DNA of 64,000 nt from Stromatinia cepivora. Its lineage: Eukaryota > Ascomycota > Leotiomycetes > Helotiales > Sclerotiniaceae. The first letter of the stretch is position 1. Every line of letters begins with the position of its first letter. The DNA is taken from positions 1,240,001 to 1,304,000 of the forward strand of contig RCTD01000013.1 in NCBI GenBank assembly GCA_014898415.1, read 5' to 3'. Below the pieces are notes generated by a model. The model saw only the letters and a program-made list of their open reading frames with translations. It was not told where the DNA came from and did no database searches. The position numbers and the translations under genes are program-made. Shown piece by piece: positions 1 through 10,156 of this stretch.

Positions 1-189
1 TTTGATGGTGTAGGATGCCTACCTATTTTGGTGAGCCATTTTCTTTTCTTTCCAGTATCTATCTATGAGGAGAAGCACTCACTAATAAAGTCTACATCAT
101 AGAACTCCATCGATTCAGAAAACACAAACACAATCCGCCCTCCGGATGACGCACCCGCCGATGCATCCTCAATTTTCTCCAATTATCTG

Positions 190-660
190 ATGGGTATCTT
201 AAGTCCCCTTTTTACAGATGGACTTGACGATTTACCTATCATTGAGAGGGAATATCGAAACAATGGTCGCGGTAATCCAAGTCCTCCTGCCACTCTTGAT
301 GACGATGAAGATACAATAATCGGAAAAAGAAATACGCCTAGTCTTATAGGGGGAGTTATTATAGGAGCACGCGAAGAAATGACCGCATCTCAAGAAGTTG
401 AAGAAGCCGCGAAGGGAGAACCTGAAGGTCATAATGAAGCCAAAAATACCAGTCCTCCTGCTACTCTAGAGGAACGAGACCCCGACATTATCGGTGATCT
501 ATCGAGCCTAATAGTAACTCCACTGCAGGTTTTTGATATCATCACGAGAAGGTCGGAAGTAGATGGTCTTTCTGTTTCTTCTACGGATGATCCAAGTCCT
601 CCTGCAATACTCACCGTGAGCTCATCGGCGACAAAAGAAAGGGTTGGATACAAGGGATGA
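190..660 (+). CDS. Doubtful ORF with three Ser-Pro-Pro repeats
   Basis: This is an open frame of 156 codons for an acidic, hydrophilic protein with no recognised domain. A short motif (SPPATL, last copy SPPAIL) occurs three times, near positions 279, 450 and 594. The first two copies are followed by acidic residues and an IIG tripeptide, so the frame seems built from a degenerate repeat of 48-57 residues. The frame stays open upstream of the ATG at 190, so the true start may lie earlier or in another exon. No splice sites or neighbouring gene support it. It may be a fragment of a longer repeat protein, a decayed gene, or chance; an antisense frame over 429-866 shows that this region is simply poor in stop codons. 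Confidence 0.25.
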   Translation: MGILSPLFTDGLDDLPIIEREYRNNGRGNPSPPATLDDDEDTIIGKRNTPSLIGGVIIGAREEMTASQEVEEAAKGEPEGHNEAKNTSPPATLEERDPDIIGDLSSLIVTPLQVFDIITRRSEVDGLSVSSTDDPSPPAILTVSSSATKERVGYKG

Positions 661-2397
661 AGGGCTTTCAATATTACAGGAATCACAATTTTAGTCTCAT
701 TGGTTGATGATGTGGGGAATAGCTTGTGATTTATTGTTTTGAGGAGGATATGAAGGTGAAGAGGAGGGAAAAGGGGGGCCTGGAAGGAATGGAAATTTGT
801 GGTATTTGGTTCATGGAGGAAGAGTGGAGGAAAGTTTGGGAATGAAGACTTGGTCCAGAAAGACACTTATGGGAGGAAAGAAAGCACAGGCTGAACTTGA
901 CGATATTTACTCTGAAGCATTGATAGCTACGGGCGAGACAGAGTGTTGATTTGATATGCATATACATAGATAAGCTTAAGAGTTTGGGGCTCATCATATA
1001 CCCGCGTGGCTATGAATCTGGCATTTATTGGGATTAGCTCTTCAATTCTCCATGTTAAATACCTCCACTTGAGTATTATACACAGAAATCGATCGTCCGA
1101 TCTCTGTAAGCAGATTATGCAATTCTCATTAAAAAAATTGAATTGTCAATGCATTATTCCGTACCATGAAAAGCCAAAAGGTTATACAACCCTCTTCTCA
1201 TGCCACGCAGCTGGTTATTCTATCATATCAGTCTTAGCTAGGTTGTGCTAACTACTGCACACCTATGACGTCATTCATTTAATGCGATTGGCATCGCCAT
1301 TGCGCAAAAAAAAAGTCTAATTAGACTCCGATCGCCCGTGTTAAATTATTTTATTATATTTCTATTCTTTCTAGTCCATTCTATTTGCTATGGATTACAC
1401 GACTCTCTTCTTACATGAATCAAAACCGATGTCAAATAATCATCGCATTGCGTTCACAAACATGAAAATTGGTCTTCTGAGGCTTTAAGATATTTCTGTC
1501 GCTTCTCGCCATCCATCTGATGGAGGATCTCTACTGAAAGAGGTATTTGTATTAGGTTGTTAGTTTTAGCTTGTGAGTCTACAGGTTTTGAGCCTTAGAT
1601 TGTAAGTCTTGATACATTGTGGAATTCGCTAGATTGTAAATCTAAATAGGTTTTGAGTCTTAGGCTACGAGCCTTACTCATCGGAAGGAAGAAATGCTGA
1701 AGAAATGTTGTGGGTTAAGAGAAAAAAAGTCAAGGGGCCCAGGCGACTTTGAGCTTTGGATACTGGTGCAGTAATCTTACGATGGTTTTGGCGGACTGCC
1801 TTTAATCGGAATACAGTTGAGAGTAGTATGGTGTAGTATAGTTGGAAGAAAAACAAACCGTATAGCAAAGACTTCACGATCTCAAAATTAAGTTTTCTCA
1901 AAAAGTACTAGTGCCGTCAAATCTGGTCGCTGACCCTTTGATGGAGTCCCAAACTCAAAATTTGGTTGGCTGTAATATGCGGGACTAATACGTGCCTCAA
2001 CTATACGTTGATACTTGAATACTTGTTAGGTTTAAATTTATAGCTGATAGTAATCACAAACTATCACTCTGAATGTCCCGACCATTGTAATCACTCTCTA
2101 CAATAATTCTCTACAACCACGTTTTCAATTTTCACATCCTCCATTCATCATCTAAATTCATTACCACTCTAACGATAAAAGACTCTAAGATATTGGAACT
2201 GTTTTGATTATTGAATTTATAGTCACTCTCTGCAGTCATGCTCCTTTATAATCCTCTCCACGCAAAGCTTGTTCCTAGTAAATCTCACCCTAATAACTTC
2301 CGTAGCACTTGCCAAAAATTAGAAATGATCAAAGATAATCCCACCCCGCCTCCCAATCCCAATTATCTCAAAAATTCTAATCAAACCCGTCAAGCAC
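661..2397. other. Non-coding spacer
   Basis: No convincing gene is visible. The only structure is a small degenerate repeat at about 1549-1680, where phrases of the type TTTTGAGYCTTAG and GATTGTAARTCT recur several times. The frame at 2238-2459 runs into the first unit of the satellite-like array that follows and is treated with it. Confidence 0.5.
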
Positions 2398-2459
2398 TTT
2401 TGTTGCATGTCTACAGTCTCATCTTACAATATGCATCCCAACAAGCACTCGAGCACTAA
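2238..2459 (+). pseudogene. Short ORF covering the first array unit
   Basis: This is a 73-codon open frame ending in a peptide (LLHVYS..LQYASQQA) that corresponds to the recurring core of the array downstream. Later units carry the same frame with stop codons and substitutions. The first unit may be the best-preserved remnant of a coding sequence from which the array spread, or it may be open by chance. No domain is recognised. Confidence 0.25.
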
Positions 2460-3470
2460 TCTAGTAGTTTTGAAATAGTTTCGATAGCTCCTTCACTCCC
2501 TGTAGCTTCTTCCATATTGTTCCGATTCGAGATAATCTAATAAGTCTCAAGCTAACCCTAAGAGTTCTTCCTATTATCACCAGTATTCCGGATGAAGTCT
2601 AAATTACGTCCCTCAAGCTCTTTTGTTGCATATCTTAAATTTACTGTTGCAAGGCTCATCCTAACAAGTGCGCAGGTTGGGTCCATAGTCGTATACTGTA
2701 ACTCCTTCACATTGTCACGATTCGGGATAATTAGCCGAAATAGTCCCACACTAACACCCTAAATTTCCCTTGACGTCATCACCGTCCCAAGTCAAATCTG
2801 ACCACTTCTCGGCAAAGGTTTGTTGCGTATCTAAGATAAATATACGAGTCATAACCATGACTCACAAGGATATCCGAGTGGAGAAGTACTGTCCATACAT
2901 CTCCCTACTACTCCACACTTATCGACTAGCCCCTCATTTTCAAAATCATTCCAATCACTATTCCAGAACACATTCACAGAGCTTTGTTGCACATCTAGAT
3001 TTCCAAATTACAAGGATGCTCCTGACAAGTTCTGAAGTAGTATCTAACGATCGATTCACTATTTCAGATGCTGTAGCTAAGTACCAGTACCAGCTAAATA
3101 CCAATACGGATGGGAATACTTGCCATTTAGAACCTCCAATCACAATCTTCATGGCTGGTTTTAACAGCTTTGTTGCACATCTGCATTTCCAAATAACAGG
3201 GTGTATCCCAAAAAATGTTCGGATAGAATTGGGTAAAAACATGTCCGGTGGAATCTGTAGCTACGATCAATGAATCTAACCCACGACGCATTAATGGTAA
3301 TGTAGACACTTGCCAAAGTAAGATAACACAATTGCAGATCAAAAATTACTTTGTTGCATATCTATAATTGTATATTAGGTGGCTCATCCTAACAAATATT
3401 CGAATAGTATTCATTAGCCCAACAACTACTTCACACCTATCTAGACTACACAGAAATAACCCGCAACTTA

Positions 3471-3915
3471 CGGGTACCCACAGATAATCCGCTCCGTAGA
3501 TTATCCACCAAAGCTATTATTCGCTCCGTAGGTTATTCATTGAGATTTTAAAATAATCTGTTTTGCATAGGTTATCCACAAATACTTAGATTATTCATCA
3601 ACCCATAGATAATTATAATTTGTATAATTTATAAAGATTAATATAAAGATTAATATAAAAATTAATATAAAAATTAATATAAAAATTAATATAAAAATTA
3701 ATATAAAAATTAATATAAAAATTAATATAAAAATTAATATGAAAATTAATATAAAAATTAATATAAAATTAATATAAAAATTAATATAAAAATTATAAAT
3801 TTAAACGGATATCTATAAATTATTTGTGGATTACCCATCAATCTGTGGATAGATGGATTATTTTTGGATTGGTGGATATCCATGGATAATCCGCAGATAA
3901 TCCACGGGTACTCGT
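3471..3915. repeat. Palindromic element rich in GGATTATCC motifs
   Basis: The ends form an imperfect inverted repeat: a left arm at about 3471-3495 with GGGTACCCACAGATAATCCGC, and a right arm at about 3889-3915 that matches it in reverse complement (GATAATCCACGGGTACTCG). Between them GGATTATCC/GGATAATCC-type motifs occur repeatedly on both strands, flanking a pure 12-bp AT-rich tandem repeat. The motif swarm continues to about 3990. There is no open frame. The element interrupts the satellite-like array, which resumes at 4075. No clear target-site duplication was seen. Confidence 0.5.
3631..3797 (+). repeat. 12-bp tandem repeat (ATTAATATAAAA)
   Basis: About 13-14 nearly perfect head-to-tail copies of a 12-bp unit, with only single-base changes and one shortened unit. 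It lies at the centre of the palindromic GGATTATCC element. Confidence 0.9.
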
Positions 3916-5637
3916 TCAGATTCTTTAATTATCTGTTTCTCCAATGGATTATCTACGGATTATCCACCAGAGTCATTATCCGCCCTGCGGGTAACCGTTG
4001 CGCAGCCTCCGTGACCTACCAATGAAATACAGGCTATCGAAAGCCTTAGACACCAACCACATTTCTTTAAAAGATTTGTTGCACATCTACAATTGCATTT
4101 TATAAGGGCCATCCTGTCAAGCGTACCCAAAAGCTCAAATACAAAGAGATTGTCCCCGCGATAGCTCTGCCCTGACTTCAAATCCGTTGATTGCCGGACC
4201 CTTCTACTTCCAGTGTATCCAATAGTCCGGATGCAGGATTTATTAGTTTTTTTTTTGGGGCTAAATAGTCAAGTTTAAGTTTATCAAAAAGAAAGATTAG
4301 CCATCAAATAATATTGGAAAGCTGGGTCAGAGCTAGATTATAGTTTTCTAGTTTGGTTTTTTGGATTAGTTTTATTTTTAAAAATAATATATTTTCAACT
4401 TTCCAATCTGGTTATTCAACTTTTTTGATATTCTGACTATGCAACAATTACGTGATATATTCATTTTGATCACATGATCAATACATTTCATCTAGTTCAA
4501 AAATCTAGATGGTTATCTGAACTTTTGAAATTTAGATTTAGTAGTTTAGATTTTTTATTCAATTTATTTATAATAGTTTAGTTCGCTTAGATCATGAATT
4601 AGTCGTTTGATTTCCATCCGGACTTTAGACGACAGGATTATTGGATAAAATGTCTATTTCTCCTTCCATCCAAGTCTCCTCGACAAACCTCCCTCCCAAT
4701 CACTGACTTTAGATAGTTTTGTTGCATATCCTTATTTCTGTATTGCAAGGTTCATCCCAACAAGTCTTCACGTGTAGTGTTTAGCTTCCACGATCGCCTC
4801 TATGAGATGCCATATTACTCAAACCTAAACCTCCCATTTCACATCCACCCCGATTTCTCTTCAAGATTATCCAATCAAACTTCCTAAAAAATTTTGTTGC
4901 ACATCTATATCTCCATATTGCAAGGCTCACCCCAACAAGCCTTTATACATTATCGATGACTATCCTCTAGCTCTTTCGATAACTAGTGTAACAAGGTAGT
5001 AGGCTTGGAATGATATTCAATTTAGCTAATAATCTTTTAGGGTTCCTAAGATCCTTTTAGTCTGATCTCTCTTAGGATTGTAGGAAAATGTCTAAGTTTA
5101 TATACATATTCCTATACAAGATATGACAACTCATCACACATGAGAGTGTGACAAGACCTTATTTATCCAGTTCACCCGGAGCTCAGCTCGGAACCATTCT
5201 TCCGTACAACAACTAGACTATACTACTTAAACCAATAGATTACTACTTTTCCTCTAAACCAGATTCTTTTCAAGTGTATCCAATTACACTTTCTGAAAAT
5301 TTGTGTTGCAAATCTACAAGTTCAAATTACAATACTCATCCCAACAAGCCTTCATATACTTGCCGGCCGCATGAAAAGCTGATCTTTAGCCCTTTCGATA
5401 GCTAGACTATACTACTCAAACCAATAAGTTACTACCCTCCCTTTAAACCAGATTCTTTTCAAGCATACCCAATCACATTCCTCAGACAATTCTATTGTAC
5501 ATCTAAAATTTCACATTACAGAATACATCCAAACAAGATTTTATACTCTATCCACTATCCATTCAACCTCTTACCACCCTTCACTTCGAACCCCCGACCG
5601 GGACCCTCGGGACCCCTTCATAACTATTCATGCTGCT

Positions 5638-5736
5638 AGAAAGTATGACACATTCCACTTAAACATAGACCACTATTCCACTTGTAGTTTACCATCTTGT
5701 GGTATATGCTTAAGAATGGAGTGTGATATACTTTCT
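5638..5736. repeat. 99-bp imperfect hairpin
   Basis: The left arm starts AGAAAGTAT and the right arm ends ATACTTTCT. The arms of about 37 nt pair with several mismatches (shared blocks include CACA, TCCA, ATA and ACCAC), leaving a loop of about 25 nt. There is no coding potential. It could be a small MITE-like palindrome or a relic of an inverted duplication. Confidence 0.6.
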
Positions 5737-6143
5737 GGCCGCCCGAGTATAGTACTTCAAGTCCTTACCTGATAACCTCCTTACATTAATAAAATAAACA
5801 ATACTCCAAACTGTATCCTAGATAACTTTCCTCCTAAACTCTCGCTAAACCTACTACCCCAACTATCTCGCTTATTGAGAGTATCTAACTATCACTCCTT
5901 CCAAAATCGTAAGATATTCATTCTAATTTCTAGCTATATTTCCCTCATCATACCACTTTAAACCAGCCCATGAAACTAATATCGAACTTGGACATTTTCT
6001 AGAATGAATAATAATCCAATCAAATGTCCTAGATAATTTTGTTGCATATCTATATTTTATATGACAGGGTGCATCCTAATAACGGATACTTCAATTGCAA
6101 GTGATTAAAGTGCTCAAGTAGTGTCTATAGTTTTATCACCCTA

Positions 6144-6205
6144 AATCAACTGCCCTACTTTCGGGCCACCCTTGTTTCGGACCACTTTTTCATACCAAAA
6201 ATCTC
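6144..6205 (+). repeat. Left terminal inverted repeat of the TIR element
   Basis: This TIR of about 60 bp matches 42033-42086 in reverse complement. It contains two tandem TTTCGGRCCAC blocks that could be transposase-binding sites (inference). Confidence 0.8.
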
Positions 6206-6889
6206 GAAAATCTATATTTTTAACTTTCTTATTTATGAATATAATTTCTTGAAATTTTGATTATAGATTTATTATATGTATAATAATAAATTTTAGCAAT
6301 TTCAGATTTTTCGCAATTTTTTTCGTCAAGATATTGGAGATTGAATTTTCGATTTATATATGATTTATATACAAATTTAAAAAATATGAAAATCTTGAAT
6401 AATCTTTCAATAAAAAATATTAAAAATAAATTATAAATTTTTATCGAATTCTTAAGTTTTATTATTGACAAAAAATCTAATTTTTGAATTTTAAAAATTA
6501 TAAATAAAACTTTATTTACAATTTTCGATTTTTTTGAGATTAAAAAATTGAAGATTTCTAAAAAAATAAAAAATTTCTATAAGTTATTAATTAAGATAAA
6601 TAGATTTTTTAGATTATAATATTTTCAAATATTCTATGAAAATTTATAGTTTATTTTTAAAAAAATTTGTTGAAAAGTTATTCAAGATTTTTATCAAAAA
6701 ATTATTTTGTATATAAAATATATATAAATTCAAAATTTGAAAATTCAATTTTCAATAACTTTTTATTGATGATTTACAAAATTCTGAAAATTTCAAAACT
6801 TTATATCTATATAAAGAATTAATATTTCAAATTTTAAAAAATAATATTGAATACTGATGGAGTTATTAATAGGTTAAAATGACCGATTT

Positions 6890-7056
6890 TGTTGGAAATG
6901 AGGCTATCATAGGATTAGAATTGAGGTCACATGATCATAATGGTGTATAGATCATATTTGGGGATAACCTCAATTCTACTTCTACTAGAAATATAGATCC
7001 TTAGTTCAAATCTATATAATCAATAATATTATTACTTCCTATACCAAAAGTTAACA
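6890..7056 (+). repeat. 5' LTR of Copia-1
   Basis: 167 bp, TGTTGGAAATG...GTTAACA; preceded by GATTT. Confidence 0.93.
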
Positions 7057-7086
7057 GATTATAAAATCCAATTGCACAATAGTAAC

Positions 7087-7368
7087 TGTCACGAATCGTG
7101 AACCACAGGAGGCTAACCACGTGATACCTCTTATCTCTCATATCAATTTATGAGCTGATCATCTGTATGTATGCGTTACGAATCATACGATTTAGTATGG
7201 TAAAATGATAACCCTAATAACGCTTATATACAACCCTGCAACCCACAAATAGGTATTTATATATATATATCTAATCGTTCTTTACAAGCTATAGTTCTTC
7301 AATTGTAGATTCTAAAGAACATAATTGATCCTATTTATTCAGCTCTACTACGGCTTTTGTGTGTTACA
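7087..7368 (+). repeat. 5' LTR of Gypsy-B
   Basis: 282 bp; starts TGTCACGAATCGTGA and ends GTGTGTTACA. It is less mutated than the 3' LTR at its start. Confidence 0.93.
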
Positions 7369-7860
7369 TTATCTACAATTCATTTACAAACGTTTAACCA
7401 TTTGATGGCCTCCCAAATAATACTTCACTTTAATAATACCTTTTTAAATGAACTTTTACAAACGTTATATCCAAAAAAAGAAGATCTATTTCGATCTAAT
7501 CGATAAAGATATAAATATTTTTAAAAATGTATTATCATTTTTATAATACAACGAACTTCTTTTCCTATATACTTCGAATCTTCGAAAATATATTCTGAGG
7601 AATCCTTTCCTTCTTTTTAATTATTTCAATAACCCTTCGAAGAAAATATGAATACAGGATTGGATAATATTATTATTGAAAGAAAGAAGATTAATAAAAA
7701 GAAAATTCTAGTATATAAAATTAATACTTTTAGCAATTCAATTACTCCTTTTGAATTATTATTACAATTATAAGATTTCTATATAATAATTATAAATTTG
7801 AAAGAGGAGAATCGATAATTAAAAACTATAATGATAATGAGCTTTACTGTTGGAAATAAG

Positions 7861-9535
7861 TGTGACGAACCCAACGAGCGTTTAGAGATCAACCTTAGAA
7901 TTAAAAGCTACAGAGCTAAAGAGAGTATGCTACAAAGCTATATATATGATCGGCTCGGAGCTTAATACCGTACTAGCCCGATCGTACGTGATCACATATA
8001 TCTCGTAATACTACCCCCCCCTTTTGAAAAATTCGCCTCAAATTCATTTTAAATGAATAACTTAAGTACAAAATGATCACTAATCTTCTTTTAATAAAAA
8101 TTCCTGATATACAGATTGTATCACAGCCAACGAATATGTATCCATCATACCATTTGCTTTTTCCAAGCGATCTTCAAAATATCGATTATTAATTATTTCT
8201 TTTAGATCTTTATCATCATTATTTTCGAACTCAATAATCAATATAATAACCGGAATAGACTTTTATTGATCTCGAATTCCTTGATACAGATCTAACGGAC
8301 AAACTTGTATCCAATAAGAATTACTTTTATATTGTATATATTTATTTTGTTTATACAAAAGAGTTCTTTCAAAAAGAGAAAACTCGGATACTTATATATA
8401 GAGTAGAATCAAAGTACAATTGGGTTTATCCAATTGAGTATCAAAAGGGTTAAAAGTATCAATAACATTAAGGTTGCTAATATCCATTGGATTGTAATTC
8501 CGAAAGTGGGATAGATTCTGCAATATATATAAGGCTCTAAATTCACTAGAATAAAATGATACAAGGAATTCATTCGCTATATAAGCAGTTAGTTGTTATA
8601 TAACCTAAACAAAGTCGGGATAAAAGCAAAGAAGAGAAAGCTATTGAAAAAAACGATTTCTAAAAATAACATTAAGTCCATTACGAAAAGTTAAGATTTT
8701 ATTCGAATCAGGCCAATTCTGACCTTTAGCTTTATAAAGGATCCTTTCGAATTTTGCAATATAGATATATAAAGAATCGATTCCTTATTTGAAAATAAAT
8801 AACTTATCTTCAACTTCTTGAATTTTATTCGGATTGTTGTAAATGTATATAAATTGATCCAGGATCATTGTATAATCTAAAAAAACATTTTGATCAAAAG
8901 AAGAAAGCTGAAATAGTACTATAATTTATATATAAGATTCGAAATTGAAATAAACATAATAAAATTGAATTATAGAATTGCCGATCGTAGTGCCATCTAC
9001 TTGTAGTTTCATTCGAATCGAAGAAAACCAGATATCGAATTTTTGAAAACTATTACTGAATTTTTCAGGATCAAAGAAAGAGGATTTCGGACAAAAAGGA
9101 GTATGAATAATTGGAATATATTCGAGAATTAGGGAACGTAGAAACGAGATTTCATCCTACTGACAAATCACTTCGTCACAAAGTTCTATAATCATAAGGT
9201 TTATCGAATTGTAATTTATAACTTAGAAATTAAGGATAAAAAAAAAGACAATATTTTCGAATAATATCAAGAAGATTTATATACAAACAAAAAAGCATAA
9301 GTATATATCTAAACAAAAACAAACGGAGTATATATGAGCATATACAAATATTATTCTATTTTTTATTTGAAAGAGCTTTTAATAATATAACGAACCCAAT
9401 AAGCATTTAGAGATCAACCTTAGAATTAAAAGCTATAAAGTTAAAGAGAGTATACTACAAAGTTATATATATAATCGGCTCGGAGCTTAGTACTGTACTA
9501 ACCCGATCGTACGCGATCACGTGTATCTCGTGACA
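7861..9535 (-). mobile_element. C-1: gag-only LTR element, inside the Copia-2 LTR
   Basis: The 150-bp LTRs lie at 7861-8010 and 9386-9535. The element reads on the minus strand (right LTR is 5'). The duplication ATAAG occurs at 7856-7860 and 9536-9540. The length is 1675 bp. A C-tract at 8013-8019 beside the left LTR is the complement of the polypurine tract. The interior is colinear, in reverse, with C-2 and holds a mutated Gypsy-type gag but no protease, RT or integrase. It is the youngest insertion in the nest. Confidence 0.9.
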
Positions 9536-9540
9536 ATAAG

Positions 9541-9693
9541 GCCATCATAAGATTAGAATTGAGGTCACAAGACCACAATAGTGTATAGACCATATTTAGG
9601 GATAACTTCAATTCTACTTATATTAGAATTATAAATCCTTAATTCAACCTATATAATCAACAATACTACTACTTCCTATACCAAAAGTTAACA
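9541..9693 (+). repeat. 5' LTR of Copia-2, distal part
   Basis: The rest of the 5' LTR, after the first 13 bp at 7848-7860 that lie beyond element C-1. The ATAAG at 9536-9540 is the duplicated target. Confidence 0.92.
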
Positions 9694-10156
9694 AATTATA
9701 AAATCTAATTGCACAGTAGTAACTAGAAAGCAAAGCAAATCGAGAAAGGATTAATATAACTAATAGAAATGGAATAAAGTGAAAATCAGAGTTTTTATAT
9801 AGTATTACCAAAGCAAAGTTGAAATACAACAATACAGCTTATAATTCACAATATCATAGATCAAAGCGGAGAACAATCTGTATAATGCCGATACAGAATT
9901 ATAGTAGAGGCGAAGAGCAAGCTCGCACAGCTACAAGAAAACACATTACAATACAATCTTACAAATTCTTTTATTGTTTTATTTTTATATTTCTTTATTA
10001 TTTTGAATTTATTTGCTGTATACTTTTTTTAAGATTATCTTAAAAATCTGAAGATTATCTTCGATATCTATCAAATAACAAGAAATCTTTACAATATCGG
10101 AATCAAACAATCCTTCGAAGTTCGATCAAAATAATTATAAACGATGATTCAAACAA

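Larger units (their letters stand above)
2398..6090 (+). repeat. Degenerate satellite-like array, unit about 180 bp
   Basis: A block of about 48 bp recurs at least 12 times in the same orientation. It starts with (T)TTTGTTGCAYATCTA and ends with a CTCATCCCAACAAG-like string. Copies start near 2398, 2621, 2819, 2983, 3169, 3350, 4075, 4717, 4892, 5301, 5491 and 6037. Close neighbours are 164-223 bp apart and larger gaps are roughly multiples of about 180, which suggests lost or unrecognisable units. Homology reaches beyond the core. Around 5301 and 5491 the upstream strings with TTCTTTTCAAG and CCAAT match, as do the downstream strings with CTAGACTATACTACT. Around 2480 and 2690 a CGATTCGRGATAAT string is shared. 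In one frame the core reads as a peptide close to LLHIYISILQGSSQQA, with stops in several units. I do not recognise the family. Confidence 0.7.

Noticed and set aside
429..997. Overlapping minus-strand frames of 145 and 88 codons opposite the first ORF
   Set aside because: Antisense shadows in a region with few stops; no splice support or motifs.
2398..6090. CRISPR-like array
   Set aside because: Units are long, degenerate and irregularly spaced, spacers share homology, and the organism is eukaryotic.
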